Source of the DNA: Agrobacterium tumefaciens
Lineage (GTDB): Bacteria; Pseudomonadota; Alphaproteobacteria; Rhizobiales; Rhizobiaceae
DNA: 64,000 nucleotides
Direction: 5' to 3'
Assembly (NCBI RefSeq): GCF_005221325.1
Contig: NZ_CP039889.1
Coordinates: 2,182,501 to 2,246,500 of the forward strand
Shown: positions 16,758-23,833 of the stretch, piece after piece
Layout: each line of letters starts with the position of its first letter
Position numbering within the stretch: position 1 is the first letter of the stretch
Position numbers and translations under genes: made by a program
The notes under the pieces: model-generated
What the model was told of the DNA's origin: nothing
The model's database searches: none
Seen by the model: the letters and a program-made list of their open reading frames with translations, nothing else

Positions 16758-17212
16758 ATCAAATGGATGCGATTATCCCTTCTCCCGCAGACGGACTTCA
16801 ACAACTTCAGGCGATGCTGAGGGAAGGGCATCAGCCTCCTATCGGCAGAAAGCTTGATTTTTCCCTGGTCGAGGTTGAGCGCGGTCATGCTGTTTTCGAG
16901 GGCGCGCCGGATGATAGCGTCTATAATCCGATTGGATCTGTCCATGGTGGCTATGCTGCCACCCTGCTGGACAGCGCCTGCGGGGTTGCTGTTCATTCAA
17001 AGCTAACCGCGGAGCAGGGTTATACGACGCTTGAATTGAAGATTTCGTATCTTCGCGGTTTGAGCACTGACAGCGGTACGGTGCGTGCCGTCGGGCGCGT
17101 TACGTCGATGGGCAGGCGCGTCGCGTTCGCTGAGGCCACGCTTCATGATGGGGCGGGCCGGTTATGTGCGACGGCAACATCGACCTTGCTGATCTTCGAA
17201 CATGGCAAATGA
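16751..17212 (+). CDS. PaaI-type hotdog-fold thioesterase
   Basis: Protein of 153 aa. The PaaI signature region is NPIGSVHGGYAATLLDSACG (about residues 59-78; His-Gly-Gly with Asp of the LLDSA helix), followed by TLELKISYLRGL and the closing strand ATATSTLLIF. It should hydrolyse an acyl-CoA or acyl-ACP thioester. It overlaps the upstream SDR gene and is cotranscribed with it and the HxlR regulator. Confidence 0.88.
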   Translation: MVNQMDAIIPSPADGLQQLQAMLREGHQPPIGRKLDFSLVEVERGHAVFEGAPDDSVYNPIGSVHGGYAATLLDSACGVAVHSKLTAEQGYTTLELKISYLRGLSTDSGTVRAVGRVTSMGRRVAFAEATLHDGAGRLCATATSTLLIFEHGK

Positions 17213-17289
17213 AAAGGCCTGCTCCAACCAGTTGCGCAGATTTCTGCGGGTGACGCGGCTCGATAACCACCTATGAAATATCTCTAGCC

Positions 17290-17460
17290 GCATCGATCGT
17301 CTGCGATTACTGGTCGCCCCACGTCATCAATGACATCGATATAGGCCTTTCCCGCTTCGAAGAACTTCGTGGGGCTCTGCCGATTGCACCGAATATCCTT
17401 ATTGTTGCCGGTAATCGGGGCATTGCGGGCTTGGAGGCATTGGGACGGACATTCGACAAT
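17290..17460 (+). pseudogene. Decayed HxlR-family regulator fragment
   Basis: In one frame from 17290 the sequence reads WSPHVINDIDIGLSRFEEL then RGALPIAPNIL, the recognition-helix region of an HxlR protein. After a frame change near 17395 the next frame gives LLPVIGALRAWRHWDGH, the C-terminal helix of the same family. The wing between them and the N-terminus are missing, so this is an internally deleted remnant. The rest of the 305-bp gap holds nothing recognisable. Confidence 0.6.
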
Positions 17461-17517
17461 CCTTGTGGCAGGCCAGCGGCCTAGCTTTTGCCCCATGCTC
17501 CCTTTCGCGGCGCGGAC

Positions 17518-18084
17518 CTACCGTGCAGTGGGTTTCTGGCCGGCGGCGGAATCGATCCAGGCATGTGTCTGCTCGAGCACTTCGTCAGAAAGCGCAGGAT
17601 CATCAAGCGCGCGGGCGAGGATCACCGCGCCGACCATGGCGGCCCAACTTCCTATGGCTGCGCGGCGTTTGTCGGCCGCGGTTCTTCCCGTGCAGGCTTT
17701 GCTGATCCGGTCAACCTGCGCCTGGAATCCTTCTGTCATCGCCGCCCGTGCTGCCGGGCTCTGATGGCGCGTGTCCGCAACCAGGCTGGCAGTCGGACAG
17801 CCCGTGGCGGGGTTATTGCGATGACGGGGCGACAGATAGCTGTCGATAAAGCTATCGAGGTTGAATTTGCTGTCCGGGTCTATTGCGAGGCTATGGGCGA
17901 GCGACTGGGCGACCAGTTCGTCCTTGGATTTAAAGTGGCCGTAAAAGCCGCCATGTGTGAGGCCGACCTCCTTCATCACTTCAGCGACGGTGACCGCCTC
18001 AAAACCTTTCTCGCGAAATAACCGGCTGGCCGAATCCAGAATCCGCAGGCGGTTTTCCGCCATCTGCTCCCGACTGACTTTCAT
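17518..18084 (-). CDS. TetR/AcrR-family transcriptional regulator
   Basis: Protein of 188 aa with the HTH in ILDSASRLFREKGFEAVTVAEVMKEVGLTHGGFYGHFKSKDEL, residues ~15-57. The GLTHGGFYGHF recognition helix and the later SLVADTRHQSP are typical of the TetR group that represses nearby reductases. It is divergent from the SDR/AcuI-type pair at 18485-20304. Both sides of the shared 400-bp gap carry the same paired palindromes (18119-18160 and 18407-18448), which are the likely binding sites. Confidence 0.87.
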   Translation of the reverse strand: MKVSREQMAENRLRILDSASRLFREKGFEAVTVAEVMKEVGLTHGGFYGHFKSKDELVAQSLAHSLAIDPDSKFNLDSFIDSYLSPRHRNNPATGCPTASLVADTRHQSPAARAAMTEGFQAQVDRISKACTGRTAADKRRAAIGSWAAMVGAVILARALDDPALSDEVLEQTHAWIDSAAGQKPTAR

Positions 18085-18118
18085 TTCAAATAACTCCGCG
18101 ACCGCCGTTCACGTTGTC

Positions 18119-18160
18119 ATGATGGCGATCATGTTCTCGATCAATCATGATTACCGTCAT
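18119..18160. promoter_or_regulatory. Paired palindromic operator next to the tetR gene
   Basis: ATGAT-GGCG-ATCAT at 18119-18132 is a perfect palindromic pair of arms, and ATGAT-TACC-GTCAT at 18147-18160 has one mismatch. The two 14-bp sites start exactly 28 bp apart. They lie 35 bp upstream of the TetR start and match the pair in front of the divergent SDR gene in both sequence and spacing. Confidence 0.65.
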
Positions 18161-18406
18161 ATATATAGGCTCCGGCGTGCAAAAGAGCAATGCCGGGCGC
18201 TATTCATGTTGGGGCTCGTCGCGAGAGACGCTTCGGCAGTCTGCGATGTGTGGGTTTGGCGTAGAACTGGCCGACCGGGCATGCGCGCAGGATCGCGCTC
18301 CACGCCGCGGCCCACCCAATCAGTTGTTTAGCGCGGCGAGATTGTCTGTCGGTTTTCAGCGTGCGTCTAACGCTCCAAAAAAATTCGCTACGGCGTTGAC
18401 ATTTTG

Positions 18407-18448
18407 ATGATGCCTATCATATTGGGTATTAATGATGACAGTTATCAT
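18407..18448. promoter_or_regulatory. Paired palindromic operator before the SDR/acuI operon
   Basis: ATGAT-GCCT-ATCAT at 18407-18420 and ATGAC-AGTT-ATCAT at 18435-18448, again starting exactly 28 bp apart. They end 36 bp before the GTG start of the SDR gene and probably overlap its promoter. The same arrangement occurs at 18119-18160, so one TetR protein likely represses both directions. Confidence 0.65.
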
Positions 18449-18484
18449 GTTTATTAATTGCCAAGCGAAAGTGAGATCCATATC

Positions 18485-19273
18485 GTGACCGAGCGTCCTG
18501 CAGTCCTTATCACCGGAGCGTCAACCGGCATCGGCGCCGCCTATGCGGATCGTTTTGCCCGTCGCGGCCATAACCTGGTTCTGGTCGCTCGCAACAAGGT
18601 CCGGCTGGAGGCGGTCGCGGCGCGGCTGCGCGATGAAACGGGTGTCGCTATCGATATCCTGCAGGCCGACCTCACCGACCTTGATGATCTTGTAGCGGTC
18701 GAGACCCGGCTGCGCGACGATCGCCATATTGGTGTCCTCATCAACAATGCCGGGGGAAACCTTCCCGGAAGCTTCGTCGAGCAAAAGGTCGAGGACGTTT
18801 CAAGGCTGGTCGCCTTGAACGCCACCGCTGTCCTTCGGCTCACCACGGCTGTGGCGCCGCGGTTTGTCGAGGCGGGTGAGGGGGCGATCGTCAATATTTC
18901 CTCGGTTGTCGGGTTCGCGCCGGAGTTTGGCCTGTCGGTATATGGCGCCACCAAAGCATTCGTCACATTTCTGTCCCAAGGGCTTAGCCTGGAGCTTGGT
19001 CCAAGGGGTGTCTACGTTCAGGCAGTACTTCCTTCGGCAACACGCACCGAGATATGGGAGCATTCGGGTGTCGATGTGAATACGATGACCGGGGTTATGG
19101 AGGTCGACGAGCTTGTCGATGCAGCACTGGTCGGCTTCGATCGCCGCGAACTCGTCACCATTCCGCCGCTTCCCGATGCCGGACAGTGGGACGCCTATCA
19201 GGCGGCGCGGCAGGCCATGCTTCCCAACGTCAGACAGGCGAATGCGGCCGAGCGGTATCGGTCGGCCGGCTGA
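18485..19273 (+). CDS. Short-chain dehydrogenase (SDR)
   Basis: Protein of 262 aa from GTG 18485; a TTG 27 bp upstream is the alternative but sits close to the operator. TGASTGIG marks the cofactor site, NNAGG follows near residue 88, then NISSVVGF and YGATKAF give the Ser-Tyr-Lys catalytic set. It resembles the DltE/YqjQ-like SDRs with an LPSATRTEIW substrate loop. It is followed after 44 bp by an AcuI-type reductase, and is probably repressed by the divergent TetR protein. Confidence 0.85.
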   Translation: MTERPAVLITGASTGIGAAYADRFARRGHNLVLVARNKVRLEAVAARLRDETGVAIDILQADLTDLDDLVAVETRLRDDRHIGVLINNAGGNLPGSFVEQKVEDVSRLVALNATAVLRLTTAVAPRFVEAGEGAIVNISSVVGFAPEFGLSVYGATKAFVTFLSQGLSLELGPRGVYVQAVLPSATRTEIWEHSGVDVNTMTGVMEVDELVDAALVGFDRRELVTIPPLPDAGQWDAYQAARQAMLPNVRQANAAERYRSAG

Positions 19274-19317
19274 TCCGGCTCGACGCAGTCAGTAATCGAA
19301 TATCGGAGGAAAAGCCC

Positions 19318-20304
19318 ATGAGCTTCAAAGCACTTCTGGCCACCAAGGACGGTGACACGCTTTCGACCGACCTGGTCGAATTGAATGAGAAAGACCTCAT
19401 GCCCGGCGACGTCACGATCGCCGTTGACTACTCGACCGTGAACTACAAGGACGGGCTTGCCTTGGCGGGCAACAGGGGGATCATTCAGAAATTCCCGCTG
19501 ATCCCCGGCGTGGATTTGTCCGGCGTTGTCGAAGCCTCGTCTTACCCCGGCATTGAGGTTGGTGATCGGGTTGTCGCCAACAGCTGGGGTCTCAGCCAGA
19601 CGCATCATGGCGGCTATGCCCAAAAAGCACGTATAAGCGGCGACTGGCTGGTAAAAATCCCCGAACCCCTTTCGACACAGGACGCCATGGCCATCGGTAC
19701 GGCAGGCTACACGGCCATGCTGAGTGTCCTGGCACTCGAGCATGGCGGTATCACGCCCGACCGGGGCGATATCCTTGTCACCGGCGCCAATGGCGGCGTC
19801 GGATCCGTTGCAATCGCTCTTCTGTCCGAACTTGGTTATCGTGTCGTCGCGTCTACGGGGCGTCTTGAAGAGTCCGATTATCTGCGCGAGCTCGGAGCGG
19901 CGGAGATTATTGATCGCCGTACGCTTTCTGAACCGGGTCAGCCCATCACGACCGAGCGTTGGGCTGGCGCGGTCGATTCCGTCGGCAGCCATACGCTCGC
20001 GAACGTGTTGGCGCAGACCCAGTATCGCGGCGTGGTCACCGCCTGCGGCCTTGCTCAGGGTGTCGATCTTCCTGTAACGGTACTACCCTTCATCCTGCGC
20101 AACGTCACGCTTGCCGGCATCGATTCCGTCAATGCACCGCAGGTGGTTCGCATTGAGGCCTGGTCACGCCTGGCGCGCGATCTTGATCTCAAGAAGCTTG
20201 CTCGGACGACCAGGGTGATTGGTCTGGCCGAAGTGCCGGACGTCGCGAAGCGTGTCCTCGAAGGCAAGGTTCAGGGCCGCACTGTGGTCGATGTCAACAC
20301 CTAG
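19318..20304 (+). CDS. acuI: Acryloyl-CoA reductase / YhdH-type MDR oxidoreductase
   Basis: Protein of 328 aa with family-typical length. The N-terminal catalytic domain carries DYSTVNYKDGLALAGN and FPLIPGVDLSGVV, hallmarks of the AcuI/YhdH group; the Rossmann motif is VTGANGGVGSVAIALL. No structural-zinc cysteines are present, as expected for this branch. AcuI enzymes reduce acryloyl-CoA with NADPH; related members handle other activated alkenes, so the substrate here is a family inference. Ribosome site GGAGG is present. The downstream side is bordered by a decayed old-yellow-enzyme piece. Confidence 0.88.
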   Translation: MSFKALLATKDGDTLSTDLVELNEKDLMPGDVTIAVDYSTVNYKDGLALAGNRGIIQKFPLIPGVDLSGVVEASSYPGIEVGDRVVANSWGLSQTHHGGYAQKARISGDWLVKIPEPLSTQDAMAIGTAGYTAMLSVLALEHGGITPDRGDILVTGANGGVGSVAIALLSELGYRVVASTGRLEESDYLRELGAAEIIDRRTLSEPGQPITTERWAGAVDSVGSHTLANVLAQTQYRGVVTACGLAQGVDLPVTVLPFILRNVTLAGIDSVNAPQVVRIEAWSRLARDLDLKKLARTTRVIGLAEVPDVAKRVLEGKVQGRTVVDVNT

Positions 20305-20411
20305 CCATGTTGTGAATTGCTGGGCCGCTCAGCGCCTCCAGTCCCGAATGGCACCTCAGAAGAAAACGCGTTCCTCAAGGCGTGCCCTGCACGCACAGCC
20401 GTAAGAAAGAA

Positions 20412-20530
20412 GGCAAGGCCGACCTGATCGCCTTCGGCCATCCCTTTATCGCCAATCCCGACCTCGTAGAGCGTCTGATGACCGGCGCACCTCTCTCCGA
20501 TCTCAATCCTGCCACGCTCTACGGTGGCCT
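20412..20530 (+). pseudogene. C-terminal remnant of an old yellow enzyme (NemA-type)
   Basis: One frame reads ADLIAFGHPFIANPDLVERL, then MTGAPLSDLNPATLYGG. This is the FMN-phosphate-binding end of alkene reductases of the NemA/OYE family. The rest of the gene is absent upstream and the frame runs on into unrelated sequence, so it is a remnant. Its presence beside an AcuI-type reductase suggests the locus once had another ene-reductase. Confidence 0.65.
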
Positions 20531-20536
20531 AGTCCC

Positions 20537-20680
20537 AAGGTGCAGCCATTGGAGGTCGCAATCGAAGCGTTGGCCGCGATCGATTCGCGTCGGGACGACG
20601 TCTTCCCCGGCGCTCCCGGCAAGGCGGCTGAGGCCGGGCTCAAGGCAGATACCGCACGGTTCCCGCCTGCGGAACCTCTT
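20537..20680 (+). pseudogene. Possible C-terminal remnant of a second oxidoreductase
   Basis: A different frame from the preceding remnant reads VEVAIEALAAIDSRRDDVFPG in part (from 20549), then APGKAAEAGLKADTARF. This looks like the tail of some SDR proteins (alternating helix and DVFPG turn). It has no start and runs into the methyltransferase gene end on the other strand. Assignment is weak. Confidence 0.3.
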
Positions 20681-21743
20681 AAGCCCGCGCCTCCAGCACC
20701 ATGTTGAAAGGCCCCGTAAAGGCTCGCCTGACGTGGGTAAAACCACCCGAGCGAATGACCTCGGAAAGCTTCGCTTCGCCGGCCTGCGCCCCCAATCCTT
20801 CCCCAACCTCCTGGTCAAGCGACGTCGGCACGCAGATCATGGTTGACGCATTGTAGTAGAGGCGGCCGACAGGGTTCATATTGTCCGCCGGGCGATCGCC
20901 CGCGATGGGCTCGACGATCATCCAGGTGCCGTCCTTCTTGAGAATGCGGGACATGTGCCCCGCGCACCCGCGCGGATCGCCCATATCGTGCAGACAGTCG
21001 TAACTGGTGATGAGATCGAAATCCGTATCCTTGATGTCTTTGGCCGTCGCCGCCACGAACTTCACCCGGTCGTCCACCCCATGGCTTTTGGCATGCCTGT
21101 TTGCCTCTTCTATGGAGGGCTCGTGGAAGTCGTAGCCGATGAATCTGGCGTTGCGGTATGCCTCGGCCATAAGAATTGTCGAGAAGCCAACGCCACATCC
21201 CACATCGGCCACCTTGGCCCCGGTCTCCAGTTTTTCCTCAACGCCCTGAAGGGCAGGCAGCCAAGATTGCACGATATTGTTCACATATCCCGGACGAAAG
21301 AACGCGCCCGTTGCGCAGAACAGGCAACCTGCGGTGTCTCCCCACCGCACCCCGCCACCGGTCCGAAAACTGTGCTCAACCTTCGGCTCTCCCTCGATCA
21401 TCGCGGCCACCAGATCGAAAGCGCCTTCCAGATAGACGGGGCTGTCCCTGTTGACGAACACCATCGCCTGCTCGGGTGAGAGGCTGAACATCTCGGAACC
21501 GCTGTCGTAGTCGATATAGCCGTTTGCCGCCTGTGCCAGCGCCCACTCCCTGACATATCGCTCCGAAAGGCCACCAGAGGCCGCCGCCAGGCCTGCGGGC
21601 GTTACCGGTCCAACGCGATGCAGCGCATCGAACAGGCCCAGTCTCAAGCCGATCCTGACGGTTGGAACGCTGAAGGCTCCTCCAAGGTCGCCCAGCATTT
21701 TGCCAATGAAAGAATGTAGTTTTGTCTCGTCGAGCTGTGTCAT
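20679..21743 (-). CDS. Class I SAM-dependent methyltransferase
   Basis: Protein of 354 aa from the ATG at 21743, preceded by a GGGGGG ribosome site. The N-terminal winged-helix-like region (VRIGLRLGLFDALHRVGPVTPAGLAAASGGLSERYVREW, about residues 25-63) is followed by the SAM fold: VADVGCGVGFSTILMAEAY is motif I, FIGYDFHEPSIEEA motif II, and DLITSYDCLHDMGDP motif IV. It is similar to O-methyltransferase-like proteins with an Rrf2-type N-terminal domain. Substrate unknown. It stands alone between a decayed region and a cyclase gene. Confidence 0.85.
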   Translation of the reverse strand: MTQLDETKLHSFIGKMLGDLGGAFSVPTVRIGLRLGLFDALHRVGPVTPAGLAAASGGLSERYVREWALAQAANGYIDYDSGSEMFSLSPEQAMVFVNRDSPVYLEGAFDLVAAMIEGEPKVEHSFRTGGGVRWGDTAGCLFCATGAFFRPGYVNNIVQSWLPALQGVEEKLETGAKVADVGCGVGFSTILMAEAYRNARFIGYDFHEPSIEEANRHAKSHGVDDRVKFVAATAKDIKDTDFDLITSYDCLHDMGDPRGCAGHMSRILKKDGTWMIVEPIAGDRPADNMNPVGRLYYNASTMICVPTSLDQEVGEGLGAQAGEAKLSEVIRSGGFTHVRRAFTGPFNMVLEARA

Positions 21744-21893
21744 CGCATTCCCCCCAAATCGCTTCGTTGGCGGGCAAAGGCTGACCGCAAATTGATGCGT
21801 CAGTGAATGCTCGTAGGCCATGTAACATAGCCGAATGCCCCGAAATTGTCACGCAAACGAACATCGCTCTTTTTGGTGGTCCGCTCCTGTCCA

Positions 21894-21939
21894 GGGTCAC
21901 CCGTAAGAGCGATAGACGATAATTCGGGGAAGTCGTAAA
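21894..21939 (+). repeat. 46-bp dispersed repeat, copy 1
   Basis: A 46-bp sequence beginning GGGTCACCCGTAAGAGCGAT and ending GGGGAAGTCGTAAA is identical to 55743-55788 and in the same orientation. It lies between the methyltransferase and cyclase genes, outside any gene. Flanking sequence is not shared beyond the repeat. Confidence 0.9.
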
Positions 21940-21983
21940 CTGGCTGGAAGAGCAGGCAACGATATACTCTCGGGAGGAAACCA

Positions 21984-22796
21984 ATGCCTATCTTCATGGA
22001 CCGGCACGAGCTTGCCGGAGTTTCAGCGGCGGATATTGCCGCGGCACACCTTAAAGATCTCAACATTCAGGATCAGTATGGCGTCAGGTTCTTAACCTAT
22101 TGGTTTGATGAAAGGCGTGGTACTGCCTTTTGCCTGATCGATGCCCCGGATGCTGAAACCGCGCAGTGCGTGCATCGGGAAGCGCACGGCTTTATCGCCA
22201 GTGAAGTGGTGGAAGTCGCTCTCTCGGCCGTAGAAGCATTTCTCGGGCGAATACAGGATCCGGTAGCGGCCGGGCCTGTCGCGAAAGATATGGACGCCGG
22301 CCACCGTGCGATCCTTTTCACTGATATCGTCGGCTCAACCGAAATGACCGCCCGCCTCGGTGATCGTATGTCGGCTGAACTCGTCCGGGCGCACGATGCT
22401 CTTGTTCGTGGTTGTCTGGGGCGACGCTCGGGACGGGAGGTCAAGCACACCGGTGATGGCATAATGGCAGTGTTCTCCTGCACGCCATTTGCGGTGGACT
22501 GCGCCATTGATATCCAACGTGAGTTCCATCGCTACAACAGCGACAGAGGCGAGCCCATTCACATCCGCATTGGGCTGGATTGTGGTGAGCCAATCGAAGA
22601 CAGCAATGATTTCTTCGGTACGACCGTGCAATTGGCAGCAAGGCTTTGTGCCGCCGCTGAGAGTGATCAGATCCTGATATCGGACAAGACCTTGCAGGAA
22701 TATGGCAGCGCCGATGTCCTCGTGCATGGTGATCGTTACCGGCTGAAAGGATTTGCCGAGCCGGTGCTGGCCTATCGTTGCGAGTGGCTGCAATAG
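21984..22796 (+). CDS. DUF4242 - class III nucleotide cyclase fusion
   Basis: Protein of 270 aa. Residues 1-~85 resemble the DUF4242 (SCO4226 nickel-binding-like) domain: MPIFMDRHELAGVSAADIAA and YWFDERRGTAFCLIDAPD. Residues ~105-270 are a class III adenylate/guanylate cyclase domain: ILFTDIVGSTEMTARLGD gives the first metal Asp, VKHTGDGIMAVF the second, and GTTVQLAARLC the dimer-face helix. In the last motif Gln replaces the Asn that stabilises the transition state in well-studied cyclases. It may signal in response to a ligand of the N-terminal domain. No transmembrane segment. Confidence 0.82.
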   Translation: MPIFMDRHELAGVSAADIAAAHLKDLNIQDQYGVRFLTYWFDERRGTAFCLIDAPDAETAQCVHREAHGFIASEVVEVALSAVEAFLGRIQDPVAAGPVAKDMDAGHRAILFTDIVGSTEMTARLGDRMSAELVRAHDALVRGCLGRRSGREVKHTGDGIMAVFSCTPFAVDCAIDIQREFHRYNSDRGEPIHIRIGLDCGEPIEDSNDFFGTTVQLAARLCAAAESDQILISDKTLQEYGSADVLVHGDRYRLKGFAEPVLAYRCEWLQ

Positions 22797-23197
22797 GTGA
22801 GCGATTTGAAATGGTATACAAAAAGAACATCAGTTTGATCGACGGTTGTCGCGGACTTTGGCTCCGTGACGGTAGTGAACTGCGGTTCAGTTCCGATTGC
22901 GGTCCCAGTGAACGCTGCAACTGGCCATGTGGTAGCAAGATGGCGAGCCGTATTGCTGTCGGGTATGCGATGCCTGCTTCTTCGCGTACTCATTTGAGAG
23001 CTGATCTCGTAAATTAACGAGAAATGGCCTGCCGAGCGATATCTCGGCAGGCCATCAGCCTACATACGGCGCTTTGCATTACTCATCGTAATTATGGTTG
23101 CTTAGCGGATCCGAGATGTTGGTCGCGTTCCGTTCCCATCAAGGCTCAAGTCGGTGACGGATTCTTGCCCGTGGGAATCTTTGAGCCAAGAAACCAA
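22797..23197. other. 401-bp convergent intergenic region
   Basis: No gene recognised between the cyclase and cold-shock genes. Apart from the hairpin at 23024-23055 nothing was assigned. A plus-strand open stretch at 22778-23017 has no recognisable protein similarity. Confidence 0.4.
23024..23055. terminator. Perfect 13-bp stem hairpin between convergent genes
   Basis: ATGGCCTGCCGAG (23024-23036), a 6-base loop CGATAT, and the exact complement CTCGGCAGGCCAT (23043-23055). It lies between the ends of the cyclase gene (plus) and the cold-shock gene (minus), so it may terminate both. No T run follows on either strand. Confidence 0.55.
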
Positions 23198-23401
23198 TCA
23201 CAGGACGCTGACGTTTTCGGCCTTGGACTTTCCCGTCTTCCGGTCTTGTCCCACATCGTAGCTGACCTTTTGGCCATCCTGAAGCGAACCACCAAACCCT
23301 ACAGCCGAGATGTGGACGAAAACGTCCGGGCCACCGTTGTCGGGAGTGATAAAGCCGAAGCCCTTGTCCTGTGCGAAAAATTTAACCGTACCTGTTGCCA
23401 T
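23198..23401 (-). CDS. cspA: Cold-shock protein (CspA family)
   Basis: Protein of 67 aa from the ATG at 23401 with AGAGAGAG upstream as ribosome site. The five-strand OB fold shows the RNA-binding motifs KGFGFITP (RNP1) and VFVHISAV (RNP2), with the KFF and GQKVSYDV strands. It binds single-stranded RNA/DNA as a transcription anti-terminator or RNA chaperone. The several similar genes usual in rhizobia make the exact member uncertain. Long 5' region suggests an untranslated leader as in other csp genes (inference). Confidence 0.93.
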   Translation of the reverse strand: MATGTVKFFAQDKGFGFITPDNGGPDVFVHISAVGFGGSLQDGQKVSYDVGQDRKTGKSKAENVSVL

Positions 23402-23833
23402 AGTGCTCTCTCTAAATGAATACGACGCCATAATAGTACCGTCTAAGCGCGGCCCCCACAAGGCTTGATGGTCCTCTCGGGGCAAGTTGCCAACAAGGGG
23501 TGACTTTCGAAAGTGTCACGTTTCGCGGTCTCAATAGATAGCGAGCGGCAATCGGCACGCGTGGTCGGGATGTTGTCCCGCAAAATATACGCCCGTCGTC
23601 TCTGGGGTGCTTCTTTCGTGGCGGGATAAAACCGTCCCGATATCGTGGGTCATGAGAGTGGTTGGTGTTGTGATCGAAACGCTCGTCCCATCTCCCTTCA
23701 CAACTGTGATTCGAAAGTCTGCCCGACACATCAAGTGGTTTAATTTTTTATTAACAGCTTATTGACTCCTGCATGAATTCATATTCTTATATGTGAATAT
23801 TAAGTTCGACCTTCATGAAGAAAGTCGATAAAG
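23402..23833. other. 432-bp region between cspA and algI
   Basis: Holds the divergent promoters of cspA and the alginate operon. TACTATTAT at about 23432-23440 (plus strand: ATAATAGTA) could be the cspA -10 region. The last 90 bp are AT-rich and carry the algI promoter-like element. No gene recognised. Confidence 0.4.
23762..23790 (+). promoter_or_regulatory. Promoter-like element before algI
   Basis: TTGACT (23762-23767), nine bases, ATTCATAT (23777-23784), then TCTTAT (23785-23790): a -35 and -10 pair with 17-bp spacing whose spacer ends in ATTCATAT. The same arrangement precedes algD at 44897-44925. The predicted start of transcription is ~35 bp before the algI ATG. Confidence 0.5.
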
